From Naganishia liquefaciens (Eukaryota > Basidiomycota > Tremellomycetes > Filobasidiales > Filobasidiaceae): a DNA stretch of 64,000 nucleotides. The position numbers and the translations under genes were made by a program. The stretch lies in contig BLZA01000013.1 of NCBI GenBank assembly GCA_013423385.1, positions 248,001 to 312,000 on the forward strand, in the 5' to 3' direction. Positions 1-11,344 of this stretch are shown in pieces. Position 1 is the stretch's first letter, and the number at the start of each line of letters is the position of its first letter. The notes beneath the pieces were generated by a model, which saw only the letters and a list, made by a program, of their open reading frames with translations, was not told the origin of the DNA and did no database searches.

Positions 1-542
1 CCGGCAGCGCAAACATTCCGACCAAGTATCGCCTTTTTCGGCAGAACTTGCGGCGGCTCGCGTGACCCGGGACAAGCATCGAGAGAAGGAAGACCACTTA
101 AATCTCTCGTATACTATGCTCTTGCTAGACGTTCTGTATATCGCGCAGACTCAAGGTGTAGCGTGGTTGAGGGATGTACTAAAAGCGAGCTCTCGGAAAG
201 ACGGGAACGCCGCCGAACTTGTTTTGTGTCCGCTGAGGCTGATCGATGATTTGCGCTGGTCAGAGGGGCTTGGAAGGTGAGTTGTAGTGCAGACCCGCTT
301 GATATTGACTGATGTTCGCCTGCAGCATTTCCCACGGGCCCTCGCCGACCGGCCAGCTCTTCTCCATCACATTTCCCGTCGATTTCACGCGCTTGCATGT
401 GGCTGTTGTCGCAGCGTTCGAACGAGATGCTCCTCCACTGAAAGGATGCAATGACAAGGTATATCCGAAGCCAGACAACCCGGACCGGACCGAAGGAATC
501 GCGGCGGATCGATCGGATGTCGATGATTGGGATCTAGTGTGA
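1..542 (+). CDS. 3' end of an unrecognised protein (partial, cut by window start)
   Basis: The reading frame is open from base 2 to a GT-AG intron at 277-325 (49 bases) and resumes in the same frame from 326 to the TGA at 540-542. About 163 C-terminal residues are visible: a charged stretch (DKHREKEDH), a leucine-rich segment (TMLLLDVLYIAQTQ), and a tail rich in Asp and Pro ending DVDDWDLV. I do not recognise a family. The start lies outside the window. The next gene, the JHD1-like demethylase, converges on it with only 66 bases between the stop codons. The intron removes cleanly in frame, which supports a real coding gene; function is unknown. Confidence 0.6.
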
Positions 543-608
543 CCTGTTCAAACATCCGTATACAACTGGACAAAGATAAGATCACATGTTCCAGTCATCG
601 TATTCTCC

Positions 609-3600
609 TCAGACTTGCGCCATATCGCTAGTGCCAAATAATTTTCGGTTGGCTGCATTGAATTGATCTTGCCATTCTTGCTTGGTTTGCTTGTCGTTCG
701 GCCATGTGCGCGTCCGCGTCACCGTTGTCTCCTCGACGAAGTCTTCGACAAGATCGCCATCTTCGCTCTCTCGCACTCGGCGCTTAGTTTGCGTGATCTT
801 TTTTGATTCTTCCTTGGCGATAATATGTTGCGCGATCGGGGCCTTCCGCTTGGAGTCCGTCAAATTGGGTCGAGGTTCTGAGATCAACCGCTCTGTGTCT
901 ACTAAAGTCTCTTTCAAATCTCCCCAAGGTCTGCTAGACATCTGAGCAGACGTGCTTTTTGACTGACTTCTGCATGACTTACGCATCTGAGATGTTCTTG
1001 ACCCGAGATCGCTTGTGACCTCTTGCTTTGCTGTCGCCATTAGACTGGGTTCGCGGACGCTTCGATCCGCGATCCACTGGCGATGGCAGCGCGACCGCTA
1101 CCGTCATCTCACCGTCATCGCGATCATTTAAACTTGCGAGCATCTGTTTCGCTCTCCAATGTAGGTCCCGTGCGAGCGTGCCAGCATTTGTCACAACCTC
1201 CTTGGGAATTCGGTCGTAAATCGCTTTCCGCTTTTTGGCATCAGACACCGGATCCTCCAATAAAGTTGTCTCGCCGATCAGGAAGTCTGCAAGCGCTACT
1301 AAGCCCTGCAGTATACGCAATGGTATCGGATCTTCCCGTGTTTGCGCATCTTGATTGCTTGCACTCGGTCGGTAGGCCGTACGCTCCTGGAGCTGCTTGA
1401 CCCAGTAATCGGCTACATACCAACACAGCCTTCGACGCACATCAGTATCCGCCACGCGCCTTTTCAGCTGCTCACTTGTCAAAGTAGGGAAATCTCATTC
1501 TCTGAGGCACCTTGGTCTCGATTTCGATTTCTCGCATTCGCAGCTCTGTAGACGGAGGTCAGTACGCTTGGTTCTCTACCTCGCATCACTCTGACTTTCG
1601 AGTTTCAATATTGTAGGAATGCAGGAAGTTACCGCCGAGAACGATTGTATCTTCAGGTGTATACTGGATAGTCACTTAGTTCGTGCTATCAAGAGTCTTA
1701 GAAGCACACATCGCTCACCACAGCGTGTATGTATCCGCTTGGGATGATCCTTTGGACGATCCAGCTAGTAAGCCGTGAGCCGGGAACAATCGCTTACGAC
1801 TCACATCGTGTCGCCCTGTTTTAGCGTTACTTTTTCGACAGATCCTTCAATTGAATCTCCTAGCCATTCTTTTTGTTGTATCTCCTCATTACTGGACCCT
1901 ACAGTTGACTCAAGTCAGCCACACTCTACCGGGTTGCTCCGGCGGAGCACGTACATCGCGCGTAAGCCGCAAGATTCGCTGGAGTCGGTTTGATGAAGAA
2001 GAAAACCTTTGAGCCTGTAATGACTGTGTAATATACGCAAGAGGCCGCAAAGTCCACATGCCAATCCTGAAGCCAAAGCGGGTTCTTAATCACAGCCATA
2101 GGGCGAGCATACGTCATACTTACTGTCCACGAGCCCGCCTTGCCCATCAAGCAATACAACTTGACTTTTGGCCATCCGTCCCCGTTTAGCTTTCTTTTCC
2201 CTGCCACCGTATCGTCTCCCAGTGCATTCGCATGCCATTCCGCAGTCGTGCTTGACCCGTTTATCGGGTCGTCCGTATCCTGAGCATTGCCATTTTCAAG
2301 TTGAGCGTTCGAGGGCTTGCGCTTTTTTCTCGAATCGGGCCAACAATTGTCCACCCAGTCAATTTCCTTGACGAGTCGTGGTGGACGCACGAGCTTTGCG
2401 AGTTCCGTTTCCGTGCACTCCAGAGAGATAACGTTGTACACTTTCTGCATGGAGGCGATATTTTCAAGCTCGGCACGCTTGCTATTGCTCGTCGAATGAT
2501 GCCTAGTGTCTGCCGACGGCGGTGTGCCCGTCTTGAAGTAGTACGCCCATTGAGCTAGCGACCACTTGGACGAGGCTTGTGTTGCCACGTCTTTTTGCAA
2601 ACATAGATTGAACACGTCGCGCCAGCTTTGAAGCGATAGGACACCCACCGATGACATCAATCATGTAGTCCTTCCCCACCAATTTAACCACGTCGTCGAT
2701 CCCGAATGTCTCCTGAGCCAATACTTTCCCTCCGAGCGACTCAAATCCTCCCCGAGACTTGGGAATGATGATTGGTTCTCTATCGGGACCAAAGAAGACC
2801 TCGGGAGATATTTCGGCAATCACCTCCGATTCGGAATTATCGTCGAGCCAAGATTTGGTCAAGACAGAACCGTTAACCCGAGGATAATGCGCTTTAAGAG
2901 TAAAATGAGGTGATTCACGTGAGCTCATGGACCTCGCAGTGACATTGTCGAAGTCAGGAGTATGTACGCACCTTCCCGAATCTTTCTCCCAGTTTTTCCT
3001 GGATCTCGAATTAACGCTAGCCACTTGCTCGTCGGGGTTGAGATGATGTTATGAAGAGCGTGATAATCGGGTCTCTCTAGGGTCGCTTTCCGCTTAGGTC
3101 GCGGAGGTTCCGTTACCCTATTCCCGATGTGTCCGCGTTGTGAATTGTCCCGAAGGCGGTCCTGAAGACCCTCCTGCCGAATGTTTTCTCGTGTGTCGGG
3201 CGGTACAATAGCTTCAGCGTGCGGGAAATCCCACCCTTTATACACGAGCGAACGTGGCTTGTTACGCGCTTTGCCTTGGTATGCTTTGGCTATACAAGGC
3301 GTACAGTACCTGTTGAGCTCTTCCATGAACACGAAGTGCGATGTACGCATACGTAAACTGGCGGGACTGACCATTTATCTATGCTATCCGCCCAGGTCCA
3401 ATTCATGCCTTGCGTTCTGAACTCGTGTACTACTTCGGAAGGCAATGATCCACTTGAGCCTGGCGTTGGAAATAGAGCTTCTACATCCGTTCGATCGCTC
3501 TTTGCGGAGTCGAATCGCACCGGTAATACGAGCTCCGCAAGGACGACACAATCCGTATGATACCATGTCTTGCAACGAGTGCAACTGATCCAATCCCTCG

Positions 3601-3742
3601 GATGTGGATTGTCCGGATAGTTGACGAGCTCTGGCACCTCACGTTCGAATTCGGCTTTAAGCGACGCATTGATGGGTCTGCACCATAAGCAAACATCCTC
3701 TTCTTCCTCGTCCTCCTGAATCTTGTGCCCTTTCTTCGCCAT
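609..3742 (-). CDS. JHD1: PHD and JmjC domain histone lysine demethylase, JHD1/KDM2 type
   Basis: Members of this family remove methyl groups from histone H3 lysine 36 using Fe(II), 2-oxoglutarate and oxygen, in the nucleus; this activity is inferred from the family. Eleven exons can be built: 3742-3372, 3309-2972, 2891-2649, 2590-2124, 2066-1955, 1898-1805, 1749-1719, 1663-1600, 1545-1476, 1429-983 and 933-609. They sum to 2562 bases, 853 residues. The first two exons give a Cys4-His-Cys3 PHD finger (CLWC, CTRC, WYHTDC, then KWYCTPC across the first intron). The JmjC part has MIDVIDVATQ, then the iron ligands His and Asp in DWHVDF, the lysine-containing TGSKVFFFI, and the distal His in PSGYIHAV. 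PHD followed by JmjC is the fungal JHD1 order. The C-terminal third is basic and low in complexity. Intron 1546-1599 has GA, not GT, at its expected 5' end. The start at 3742 is the only ATG giving an intact PHD finger. Confidence 0.9.
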
Positions 3743-3841
3743 GGTGTAACGGTTCGAGCAGGAAGCTGGACCAGTTTATGAGCTGTGCGTATGAGCTGCA
3801 GGATGTTTCGGATTCCCTGCCTTTCCTGTCGCTGTACTGCT

Positions 3842-4111
3842 TTAATCGTACCCTAACTGAGGCGTTGAACACCGACAACCAGAATCAGTGTTGAGCACAA
3901 CTTCATCATCAGCGGGCTGAATCAACACCGGAGCGGAACCAAACCCCAAAATGCGACAAGTCACGGCGGCCGAAAACGTCACCTTATCGTATCGTATCGC
4001 AAGCTGTATCGCAGTATGCAGCTCGCTCACGGCGTGCTCAGCCACAACGATGTCCTCTGAAGTCGCCAACTGCAGCTTCACCTTCATGCCATCGCCCGAT
4101 ATGTGACGCAT
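3842..4111 (-). CDS. Possible small protein or unrecognised exon (89 residues)
   Basis: An ATG-initiated frame of 89 codons lies in the 650-base gap between the demethylase start (3742) and the transporter stop (4394), on the same strand as both. The product is balanced in composition (for example KLQLATSEDIVVAEH and VTCRILGFGSAPV), looks protein-like rather than low complexity, and has no motif I recognise. It could be a small gene, a 5' exon of a longer product, or a chance frame. Minus-strand sequence just beyond the stop offers possible splice sites toward the demethylase, but I could not build a convincing fusion. Low confidence. Confidence 0.25.
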   Translation of the reverse strand: MRHISGDGMKVKLQLATSEDIVVAEHAVSELHTAIQLAIRYDKVTFSAAVTCRILGFGSAPVLIQPADDEVVLNTDSGCRCSTPQLGYD

Positions 4112-4393
4112 CCTTGCGCAATCAATTTGATGCTTATATGGTCATTAGGTATAACACTCGTCTTGGGCTTGTTGGTGTCACGAGACCGACCCCATTCGAC
4201 GAAGAATCGCAGCTAGGCTTCGCCTGATCGCTTATCGTGAATAAATGTCGATGTCCCCCCTCAAAAACGTACATTCTTATGCAGCGAACATACTTGCATA
4301 GAGCTTCTTCTTATCGAATGATACAACACTAGATAGCACTTCGAAAACCCTTTACACTGACTTTGATAAGACTCTGTGGCATCAGACAGCTCA

Positions 4394-6812
4394 TCAGATG
4401 ACCTGCGCTTATGTTTGTCAGTTTCCAGCAGCTATATTTGCTTTGCAGTATACTGACATAGAAAAAGTCGGGATTCTCTCGATCTGTCAGATCGGCAAAA
4501 GCGTCCAGGTTGAGATCATCAATGTCTCGCCCCTCCGCTCGAAGCGCCTCTTTGAGTTCCAATCGATAAGCTTGCGCCTCCTCAAGACTCATAATCGACG
4601 GATCTTTGATGTCTCCTGTTCGGCCGAGTGCGATTCTTCGTTGCTGTTGTTTGCGGTTGAGTGCCTTTAAGTGCGCTCCCATGGCCAGCGCGAGGATGAA
4701 CAGCAAGCACCAACAGGCGATATCAACATAGAGGCCTGAAAACGGAGAGATAAGCCAGAGTTCGGGATGCCAGTCATGAAGAACACTGACCGGTGTGGTA
4801 TTTCGGCTGTTCGCGCGCGAGGTATACTTGAGGGCCAACAATCTGATGTCAAGAAATACGTCAAGGACGCCTAATCATCAAACGCCCCCAGATCGACTTA
4901 CATTGCCCACGCACTGGAAGACGAATGCCAAACTCATGGTTACGACTTTCTTTGTATGTCCTGCCGTAATGGATCATGGCATCAGTCCAGGCCTCAATGG
5001 TGTTTCGTGAGAGCGGAAAAGACCTTACCTGCCGAATTTAAATTGCCCCAACTGTCATGTGGGCTCGTCAGTGGAAAGGTACTTCAACACCAGTTGCTTC
5101 ACTCACGAGTACATGAGGGGCTGCAAAACGCCCAAGACCAGCGCCACATAATAGCAACCGAGCAGGGATCTGGGCTGAGTCCGGGGAACCATCAGAAGGC
5201 CAACTGCGCCAGCAATAGGGAACAATGTCATTGCCGCTACGATAGGGAACCGCATCTTGATCCGGTTGGTGAGCCAGATGCAGAAGATTAACATAACGAT
5301 TTGAATCGCTCCTGTCGGCATCTCTATCGACAGGTATTAAGTCGGCAACATTTGTTGTCTTCTTAGACTCTGGACTCACGGAAGAGGATGGCGTGGAACC
5401 CTGCGCGAAGGATTTCACATTTTCAGCTTGTCAGCTCATCTTTGAACTTGAGGATTTGTCTTCACCTGAGTAGCCAAAACCTTTCGTGATAATACCACCA
5501 AACGCACCAAATCCACCAGAGGGCAAAGCGCAGCACAAGTACATGAGCTGGATGAGTGAAGTGACCGGCGTCAGAGAATGACGAGCGATGGTGTGGGTTG
5601 TTCGCTCACCGCCCATCCCCAAGTTTTGAATTCTGTCAGGCATTCTCGGACCTGATACCACTTCCATGTGGAGTTCTTGGTACCGGTGTTGTTCTCTCGG
5701 AGTCGCTCAATGGCAATGGCTCGATCATTCCCGTGACGCAGGAACTTGGCTGTAGCAGGGTGATTCGGCAGCAGCCATGCGATCAATGGAACACTTGCTA
5801 CGCCGATAGCTCCCTACCGAACGATCCACATCGCAGTGATCAGCCGCTTCCCGCAGGATGTCTTGAGTCAAATGGCCTCACCATGCAGATGAATATCGCT
5901 TGATAAGCATGGATGTTTCCCTTCTTGGAAACGTGTCCCACCCCGTAAGACAGCAAGGGGCCAATGATGGCTGCACAGGAATTTGCAATTTGCCATGCGA
6001 TCAATCGGTAACTCTGTCGGCGAATCGAACACATCGGCACGGTTGTCAAGACTCCTTTTGACGTCTGCTCACCTGTTCTCGGCGACGCCACCAAGTTTGC
6101 GTAATAAGAACAAAAGAAGGGGCGATCGTGGCTTCGAACATGCCCAAGAGGAATCGACAGGTAGCAAGACCTGCAAAATTGGTCGCTGCAGCCGAGACGG
6201 CAGTTACCATACTCCCTAAAACCCACGTCATGTACATCAGTATTGGTGTGAATGCGCCATGTCCAGCGCAGACTACTTAGTTACCTACATCCAAATAGAT
6301 TGAAAAGCACCCACCACTTGACGGGGAACTTGACAAGCGCGAACGAACTGAGAGGCTGGAAAGCCAGTTGTGCAATGTACACGATGGAGCTCAGCCAACT
6401 ATATTCCTGGCCCTTGAGGTGCGTGGCCTCACCTTGAATTTCGAGGTCAGGATACAGTCAGTCACTGATACATCATCCGATGGGCCTTGCGACACTCACG
6501 AAGGTCAAAGACAGCGGCATAGGAAACAGAAGACTTGTCCAATTGTTGGATCCAATAAACGAGGCATAGCACGGGCAGGATCCAAGTATCGATCTTTTTC
6601 AAGACGGCCTTGTCTTCCTCGATGGTGTAGACCACTTTCCCAGTGTCGGCGAGGACCTTGGCAGCCTCGTCCAAATCCCCTTCGGCGGCGGCATGTTGTT
6701 CTTGCACCCGCTGCTTCTCCGTATCGTCGAAAGAATCTTTGTGTTCCAAGTGTTGATGAAAGGCCTTCTCCTTCTCCAAGCCAGGTGAAACTGTCGGCAT
6801 GGTGGCAGACAT
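4394..6812 (-). CDS. MFS transporter, allantoate permease (Dal5-type, anion:cation symporter) family
   Basis: A plasma-membrane secondary transporter. Relatives carry allantoate, nicotinate, pantothenate, biotin or other small organic anions with protons; the substrate here cannot be told from sequence. The N-terminus is hydrophilic (about 85 residues), followed by the family signature region DTWILPVLCLVYWIQQLDK and a run of about twelve hydrophobic segments, including GLATCRFLLGMFEATIAPSF and AAIIGPLLSYGVG. The C-terminus ends DLTDRENPDFFY plus VI, where a last intron with a clean branch-like CTGAC and CAG acceptor brings in the two final codons and the TGA at 4394. The gene is cut by many introns of about 50-70 bases. 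Length is about 510 residues, usual for the family. It diverges from the Gfo/Idh/MocA oxidoreductase at 8358 across a 1.5 kb spacer. A TATATA lies about 120 bases upstream. Confidence 0.88.
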
Positions 6813-8357
6813 GCTGAGCGACTGGGCGATACTTATTCTACCTATCGAGGCTCTGAGGACTGGTAGCCGAACTAAAATCTGGGTCTGTAGATCTTGGCTC
6901 TCTTTGCCATGTATCTGATTTAGACATTCCGGTATATATGATTTCCAGGTCTCAATGAGCGCGAGTCCTGAAGCATCGACTAGTACTTGGGACCGACATG
7001 CCTGACCTTGCAGTGTGGGGTCGTGTCGGTGATCATTATCCCGTGTTGATCGGTGTTTGCAATTATTGTTGCTTTCTTCTGGTTAGTGGACAACGGTAAG
7101 CAAGGCGATGCAAACTGAAGTGGGACTTGACGGGTCGATAATACTCCAGCCCTACAGGGAACCAACAAGCCATCAAGTAGTCTTTGCTCGAGTTGGCGGC
7201 AGAGCAGGCAGGAGCTAGCTAATGAGGTAGCGATATGCGCTACAATACAAGGTCTAGTAACCCTGATCTGGTGCACTCTGCTAACTGCACGGAAGGAAAT
7301 TAGAATATTCATGCTCCGGCCCACAGGGCCGGTCTCAGGGATGAAGGCCCGGTGAACCTACCGTTTTACCGCGAATCGAACGTCAGATGAGCTCCCGAAC
7401 GCGTGATCTCTGTATGCACAGTACAGGTAGCGCACGAGTGATTATAAGCACATCAGCCTACACTATCTACCTCTCATCGACTTCTCAGAGAAAGCATAAG
7501 GGAACGGATTAGGGCTAACTTCGAAAGCTACTTCGCATACTATGAGCGACCAATTCGACAATTTGGTTTGGAATCGATCTCGCACGTCTGCAAGGACTAG
7601 ACGAGATCAGCTGCTCATGTGAGGCTGGGTAGCTAGCTGGGTATTACATGCGTGAAGCAAGCAGCTCCGCAAGCTGTGGCTGGGGAATTGCCGGAGTTTC
7701 TTCACAAACCACCTCCTGAGAAGCTAAGAACTGTAAGGGAAACGGGGTATAGCATTCTGAAAGGGAACTCCGGGCCGGCATGGTGCCCCACGTGACGTGT
7801 GGAGAAATCACGGCATCAGCATGCATGCAACAGCTCACAAGCCAGCTCGCATAATCAGCTTCGTAAAATGTCACCTCGGACTGCCTCAGAAGCCGCTTTA
7901 GGCCACGTGAAGTCAGACATGACTAAATGCCGGCTGGAGCTAGCGGAAGCCTGATGTTTATGGGAGGATGATACACCGAGGATCGGCTTGCCGGAGCGCA
8001 TCAACGTAGCTGCCTGCCTCTCGCAGGGTGCAACCGCACGTAGCCTCATATCAGCATACCAATCAGGAAACGACTCACTCGATGGGATTCGAACGTGTCT
8101 ATCTGTTCTTTGACATAGACTCTCGAGCATAGAGCGATATCTATAGCAACCGAGCAGGTCTACAAGTTCTTGCGATTTCTGCTGCCTGGAAACATCACAG
8201 AGCCCGGACCATCGTAAAGACGCTATCGATAACATACAGAATAGCTCAGTCAAGGTTCATCGAGAGTTCCAAGCCGGAACGCCTATAACGTTAGTAGTCC
8301 AAATTCCTGGAGGTGCAGGGTAAAGACTGATAACGGTATCGTCAGATTGCACGGAGA
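6813..8357. promoter_or_regulatory. 1.5 kb divergent intergenic region between transporter and oxidoreductase
   Basis: No gene that I can support lies here. The stretch separates two divergent starts and is the longest spacer in the window. TATATA at 6933-6938 sits about 120 bases upstream of the transporter start and may be its TATA box. Several GCTAGCT-like palindromic words occur around 7210-7220, 7630-7640 and 7920-7935. The few open frames are short, of biased composition and show no family resemblance. A spacer of this size upstream of a transporter and an enzyme is compatible with inducible regulation, but no transcription-factor site can be named with confidence. Confidence 0.45.
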
Positions 8358-10491
8358 ATGCCTGAACCAATTCAAGCCCAGAAGAAGCTCGGTGGGCGGA
8401 CCGCGATCGTGTGTTGTCGTCGGATCTGGGGTGATGGGTGTTCACTATCTCCTCTACAGGTCGGTACCGGTTCCCGAGGTCAACTTTTCTTGCGAGGAGT
8501 CGTCGATCGGACCCACATTCCCGGCAATGCCGTAGTTGCGCTCTGCGACTCCAACCAAGGGCGTGTGAAGCTATACAACCGTCTTCTGCAGGAGCTGGGT
8601 CAACCAGTAAGCATTTCAGAATGCCATCCCTCAGAGCCACATCTGAACGAGCAGTCCTTCTCTGTCGACAGCAAGCAGCGGAATACAGCGAGAAAGATTT
8701 CGAGAAAATGCTAGATGAGGAAAACGTAGAGGTTCTGGTGGTCACCACTGTCGACGCCACACACGACAGATATATCAGTACGTGGGTGTATGGCCATCAC
8801 ACATAATTGTGCTTCACTTCCTGCCTTATCAGTTCCCGCTCTCAAGCGAGGAATTAAGGTCTTAACGGAGAAGCCCATGACAACCGATATAGAAAAATGC
8901 AAGGCGATTCTGCGGACAGTCATAGAGACTAATAATCACTTGACGGTCACATTCGTAAGTGCCTGGTACAGCAAGTTCTGTCAACATTTGACCTGAATTC
9001 TCCCGAAAGAATTATCGATTCAACCCGGTGCATGAGAAGGTAAAGCGACTGAAGCCGTGTCCGAAACGATTTTTGGCTGAAGTGGATTCGTTGCGCCTCG
9101 ACTTGTAGGTTCAAAACGTCATCGCTGAGGGTAAAATTGGGAAAGTGTTGTCCGTTCACTTTGAATGGCTCCTGAACACGGTCCATGGAGCAGATGTCAG
9201 TCGCATTCCTAAACAGTACTCCTTTTGCATCATTCGCTGACTACTGTTTTTCAGTGTGAGCCTGTGCAGCGAGGAAGTCAACTAGGTGCAGAAATTCACT
9301 CGAATGTTTACTCCCTGTGTTCCACCCTCCAGACTTCAGGGTATGTACAAACATGTGTTCCACCGGCGAATGACGCCTGATCACTTTACCTGTGATTACA
9401 GCGATGGCACCGATCCAAAGACAACTCGGGCGGACTGATGGTCCACAAGTCCGGTCATCACTTTGATTTGGTATGACTGTCATCTTTCACTTCTGTACTA
9501 AACAGGCTCATGAAATACTGCAGGTAAACTGGTGGGTGAACAGCTCTCCCAAACAGGTTGTCGGGATGGGTAAGACAGCATTCTACGGAAAGAGGAATGG
9601 AGAAGAGAACGGCTGGGCGAAGGTATGTGTCGGCTGTGTGACCGTCCAGCGGTTTTGAAATTTCATACTTGGAGAATAGGACTACAAACGAGCGTACGGC
9701 TCTGACGAGGCAAAGAAGGATCCCTTTGCGCTTGACATGACCGTCGACGAGACCCTCAAGGAACTCTATGTCGATAATGAGCGATATGACGGTTACGTTC
9801 GGGACAGCAATGTCTTTGGCGACGACATTGCCATTGAGGACGATATGAGTGTATTAGTCCGGTACGAAAACGATGTGATCATGACTTATCACCTGACTGC
9901 CTATTCACCCTGGGAAGGTGAGCTCATCCCTGGATTGCAACCGCCTCAAAAACCTCATGGTCATATCTTCGTCCCCTCAGGTTATCGTGTCATGTTTAAC
10001 GGAAGCCACGGTCGACTCGAGCTCGAAGTTGTTGAATCTACACACAATTCACTTGACGAACCTGCCCTGGTTGGTCCAGGCTCCATTCACGGCACCAGAG
10101 CGTGAGTTCGTATCTGTCCAAGCGATTGCATGCTTATGTCCCTTTCCCGCTCAGTATGGCCAACGCTGGTCATGCTAAGTTGTCGCTCCACCCTTTGTGG
10201 CAGCGACCGATTGATTTACCGGTCTTTTACGACCATGCAGGACATGGAGGAGGCGACAAGCGTTTGCTGTCTTCCATCTTCGGCCCGCTCAAGGGTGATG
10301 AACCGGAAAAGGAGGGCGCGAGCCGAATGGCTTGCACAGAAGTCGACGGAGGTGAGTAAACAAATGCAACATCTTTAGGCACGACTACATGTCAGGTTTC
10401 TCAGCAAATGCCCTCGCAATCGGGCTGGCAGCCAATGAGTCCTTTGTGACCGGCAAGATGATAAACGTTGAGGAGATGCTAAGACTCTAGC
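8358..10491 (+). CDS. Gfo/Idh/MocA family NAD(P)-dependent oxidoreductase
   Basis: Family members oxidise or reduce sugars, inositols and related polyols with NAD(P); the substrate here is unknown. After a short first exon (8358-8408) and a 51-base intron (8409-8459) the Rossmann nucleotide loop reads VGTGSRG. Further family features follow in order: VDATHDRYI, LKRGIKVLTEKPM (with the EKP motif that carries the conserved lysine), NYRFNPVHEKVK, GADYFRRWHR, and a second-domain stretch SGGLMVHKSGHHFDLVNW. The C-terminus ends KMINVEEMLRL. Splicing at least seven short introns gives about 450 residues, longer than the 330-390 typical of bacterial members but normal for the group that has an extra C-terminal alpha/beta domain. 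The gene is divergent from an MFS transporter and is followed by a tRNA and by a solute-binding-like gene on the same strand. The ATG at 8358 is the first in frame with the Rossmann fold. Confidence 0.87.
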
Positions 10492-10865
10492 AGAAGCAAA
10501 GGAGAATGCGCGCGATGCTGTATATATTCCAAACATGTTCAAGTCGGTGTCGAAAGATTGCGATCACTGGTGTAATGTAGGCTTGAGTAGCGTGATCTTC
10601 ACAACTGCGACGGACTTGTACATTCCAGTATCTATTCCTCATCAGGCACTAACATCAATTGGCACTATTTTGGAGATCATGCGGATCAAAACACTTTGAA
10701 TAGGCATTTCAATGTCGACATGTCCCCTAGATCGCATCGACCGCTCGAACTGGGCTCCGTACCTGGGACAGGGTCTGACGCAGCCGTTAACTCATCTTCG
10801 AAGAATGGATTTTTGCTGGTATCAAGGCCGTATGTGTCATCAAAAAGAAAAAACCCAACAACACC

Positions 10866-10950
10866 TGCCACATAGTGTAGCGGTTAGCACCTTCGGTTTT
10901 GAGCTTGTATTCGACATCCGAATAACCCGGGTTCGAATCCCGGTGAGGCA
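10866..10950 (+). tRNA. tRNA-Gln (anticodon UUG) with a 14-base intron
   Basis: The cloverleaf reads: acceptor TGCCACA / TGAGGCA (six pairs, one A-A mismatch at the fifth pair), D arm GTGT-AGCGGTTA-GCAC containing the A box, anticodon stem TTCGG / CCGAA, and T arm CCGGG-TTCGAAT-CCCGG containing the B box. Anticodon TTG is at 10899-10901, and a 14-base insertion (10903-10916) follows position 37, the canonical place for nuclear tRNA introns. The mature body is 71 bases. The D arm and anticodon stem closely match the tRNA-Gln(UUG) of budding yeast as I remember it. A T-rich stretch (TTGTCTTTT) directly after 10950 can act as the Pol III terminator. The acceptor-stem mismatch is the one odd point. 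Confidence 0.85.
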
Positions 10951-11344
10951 TTGTCTTTTGGCCTTTTTGGCGTTCCCTCTCTTCACCGACATCAAGAGAG
11001 GAGTGTCGCCTTTTTGCCCTTAGTACCAGTTCCCCATTTCATTTCCGTATGTTCACTGGCACCTAAGTAGCAGACCATCAGGATCTTTGTTCGCGACTGC
11101 TTTTCTTCTTGAATCTGCCGATCCAAGGCCTGCTATCACAGTAAATCTGCAAGGTGCTAAGCTGCTGAACCAAGGGTTATACGCTGTTGGCTGGCCGATC
11201 GACTTTCACCATGACGAATCATGGTGCAATCAGTCCAGCCCGGCTGTCCGCCGAGCGGCGAGGTATTTTGAACGAGTTCACGCATCGACCATACCAAAAT
11301 GTGGCCTTCCCTGCCGGCTCACACAGAACCCTCAAAAGAGCAAG

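Noticed and set aside
8060-8110. GTTCGAATCCCATC on the minus strand resembling a tRNA T arm
   Set aside because: The T-stem bases do not pair and no D arm or anticodon arm can be placed upstream.
7855-8253. Minus-strand frame of 132 codons in the transporter-oxidoreductase spacer
   Set aside because: No conserved motif, odd composition, no splice-supported continuation, and it ends next to the oxidoreductase start; most likely chance.
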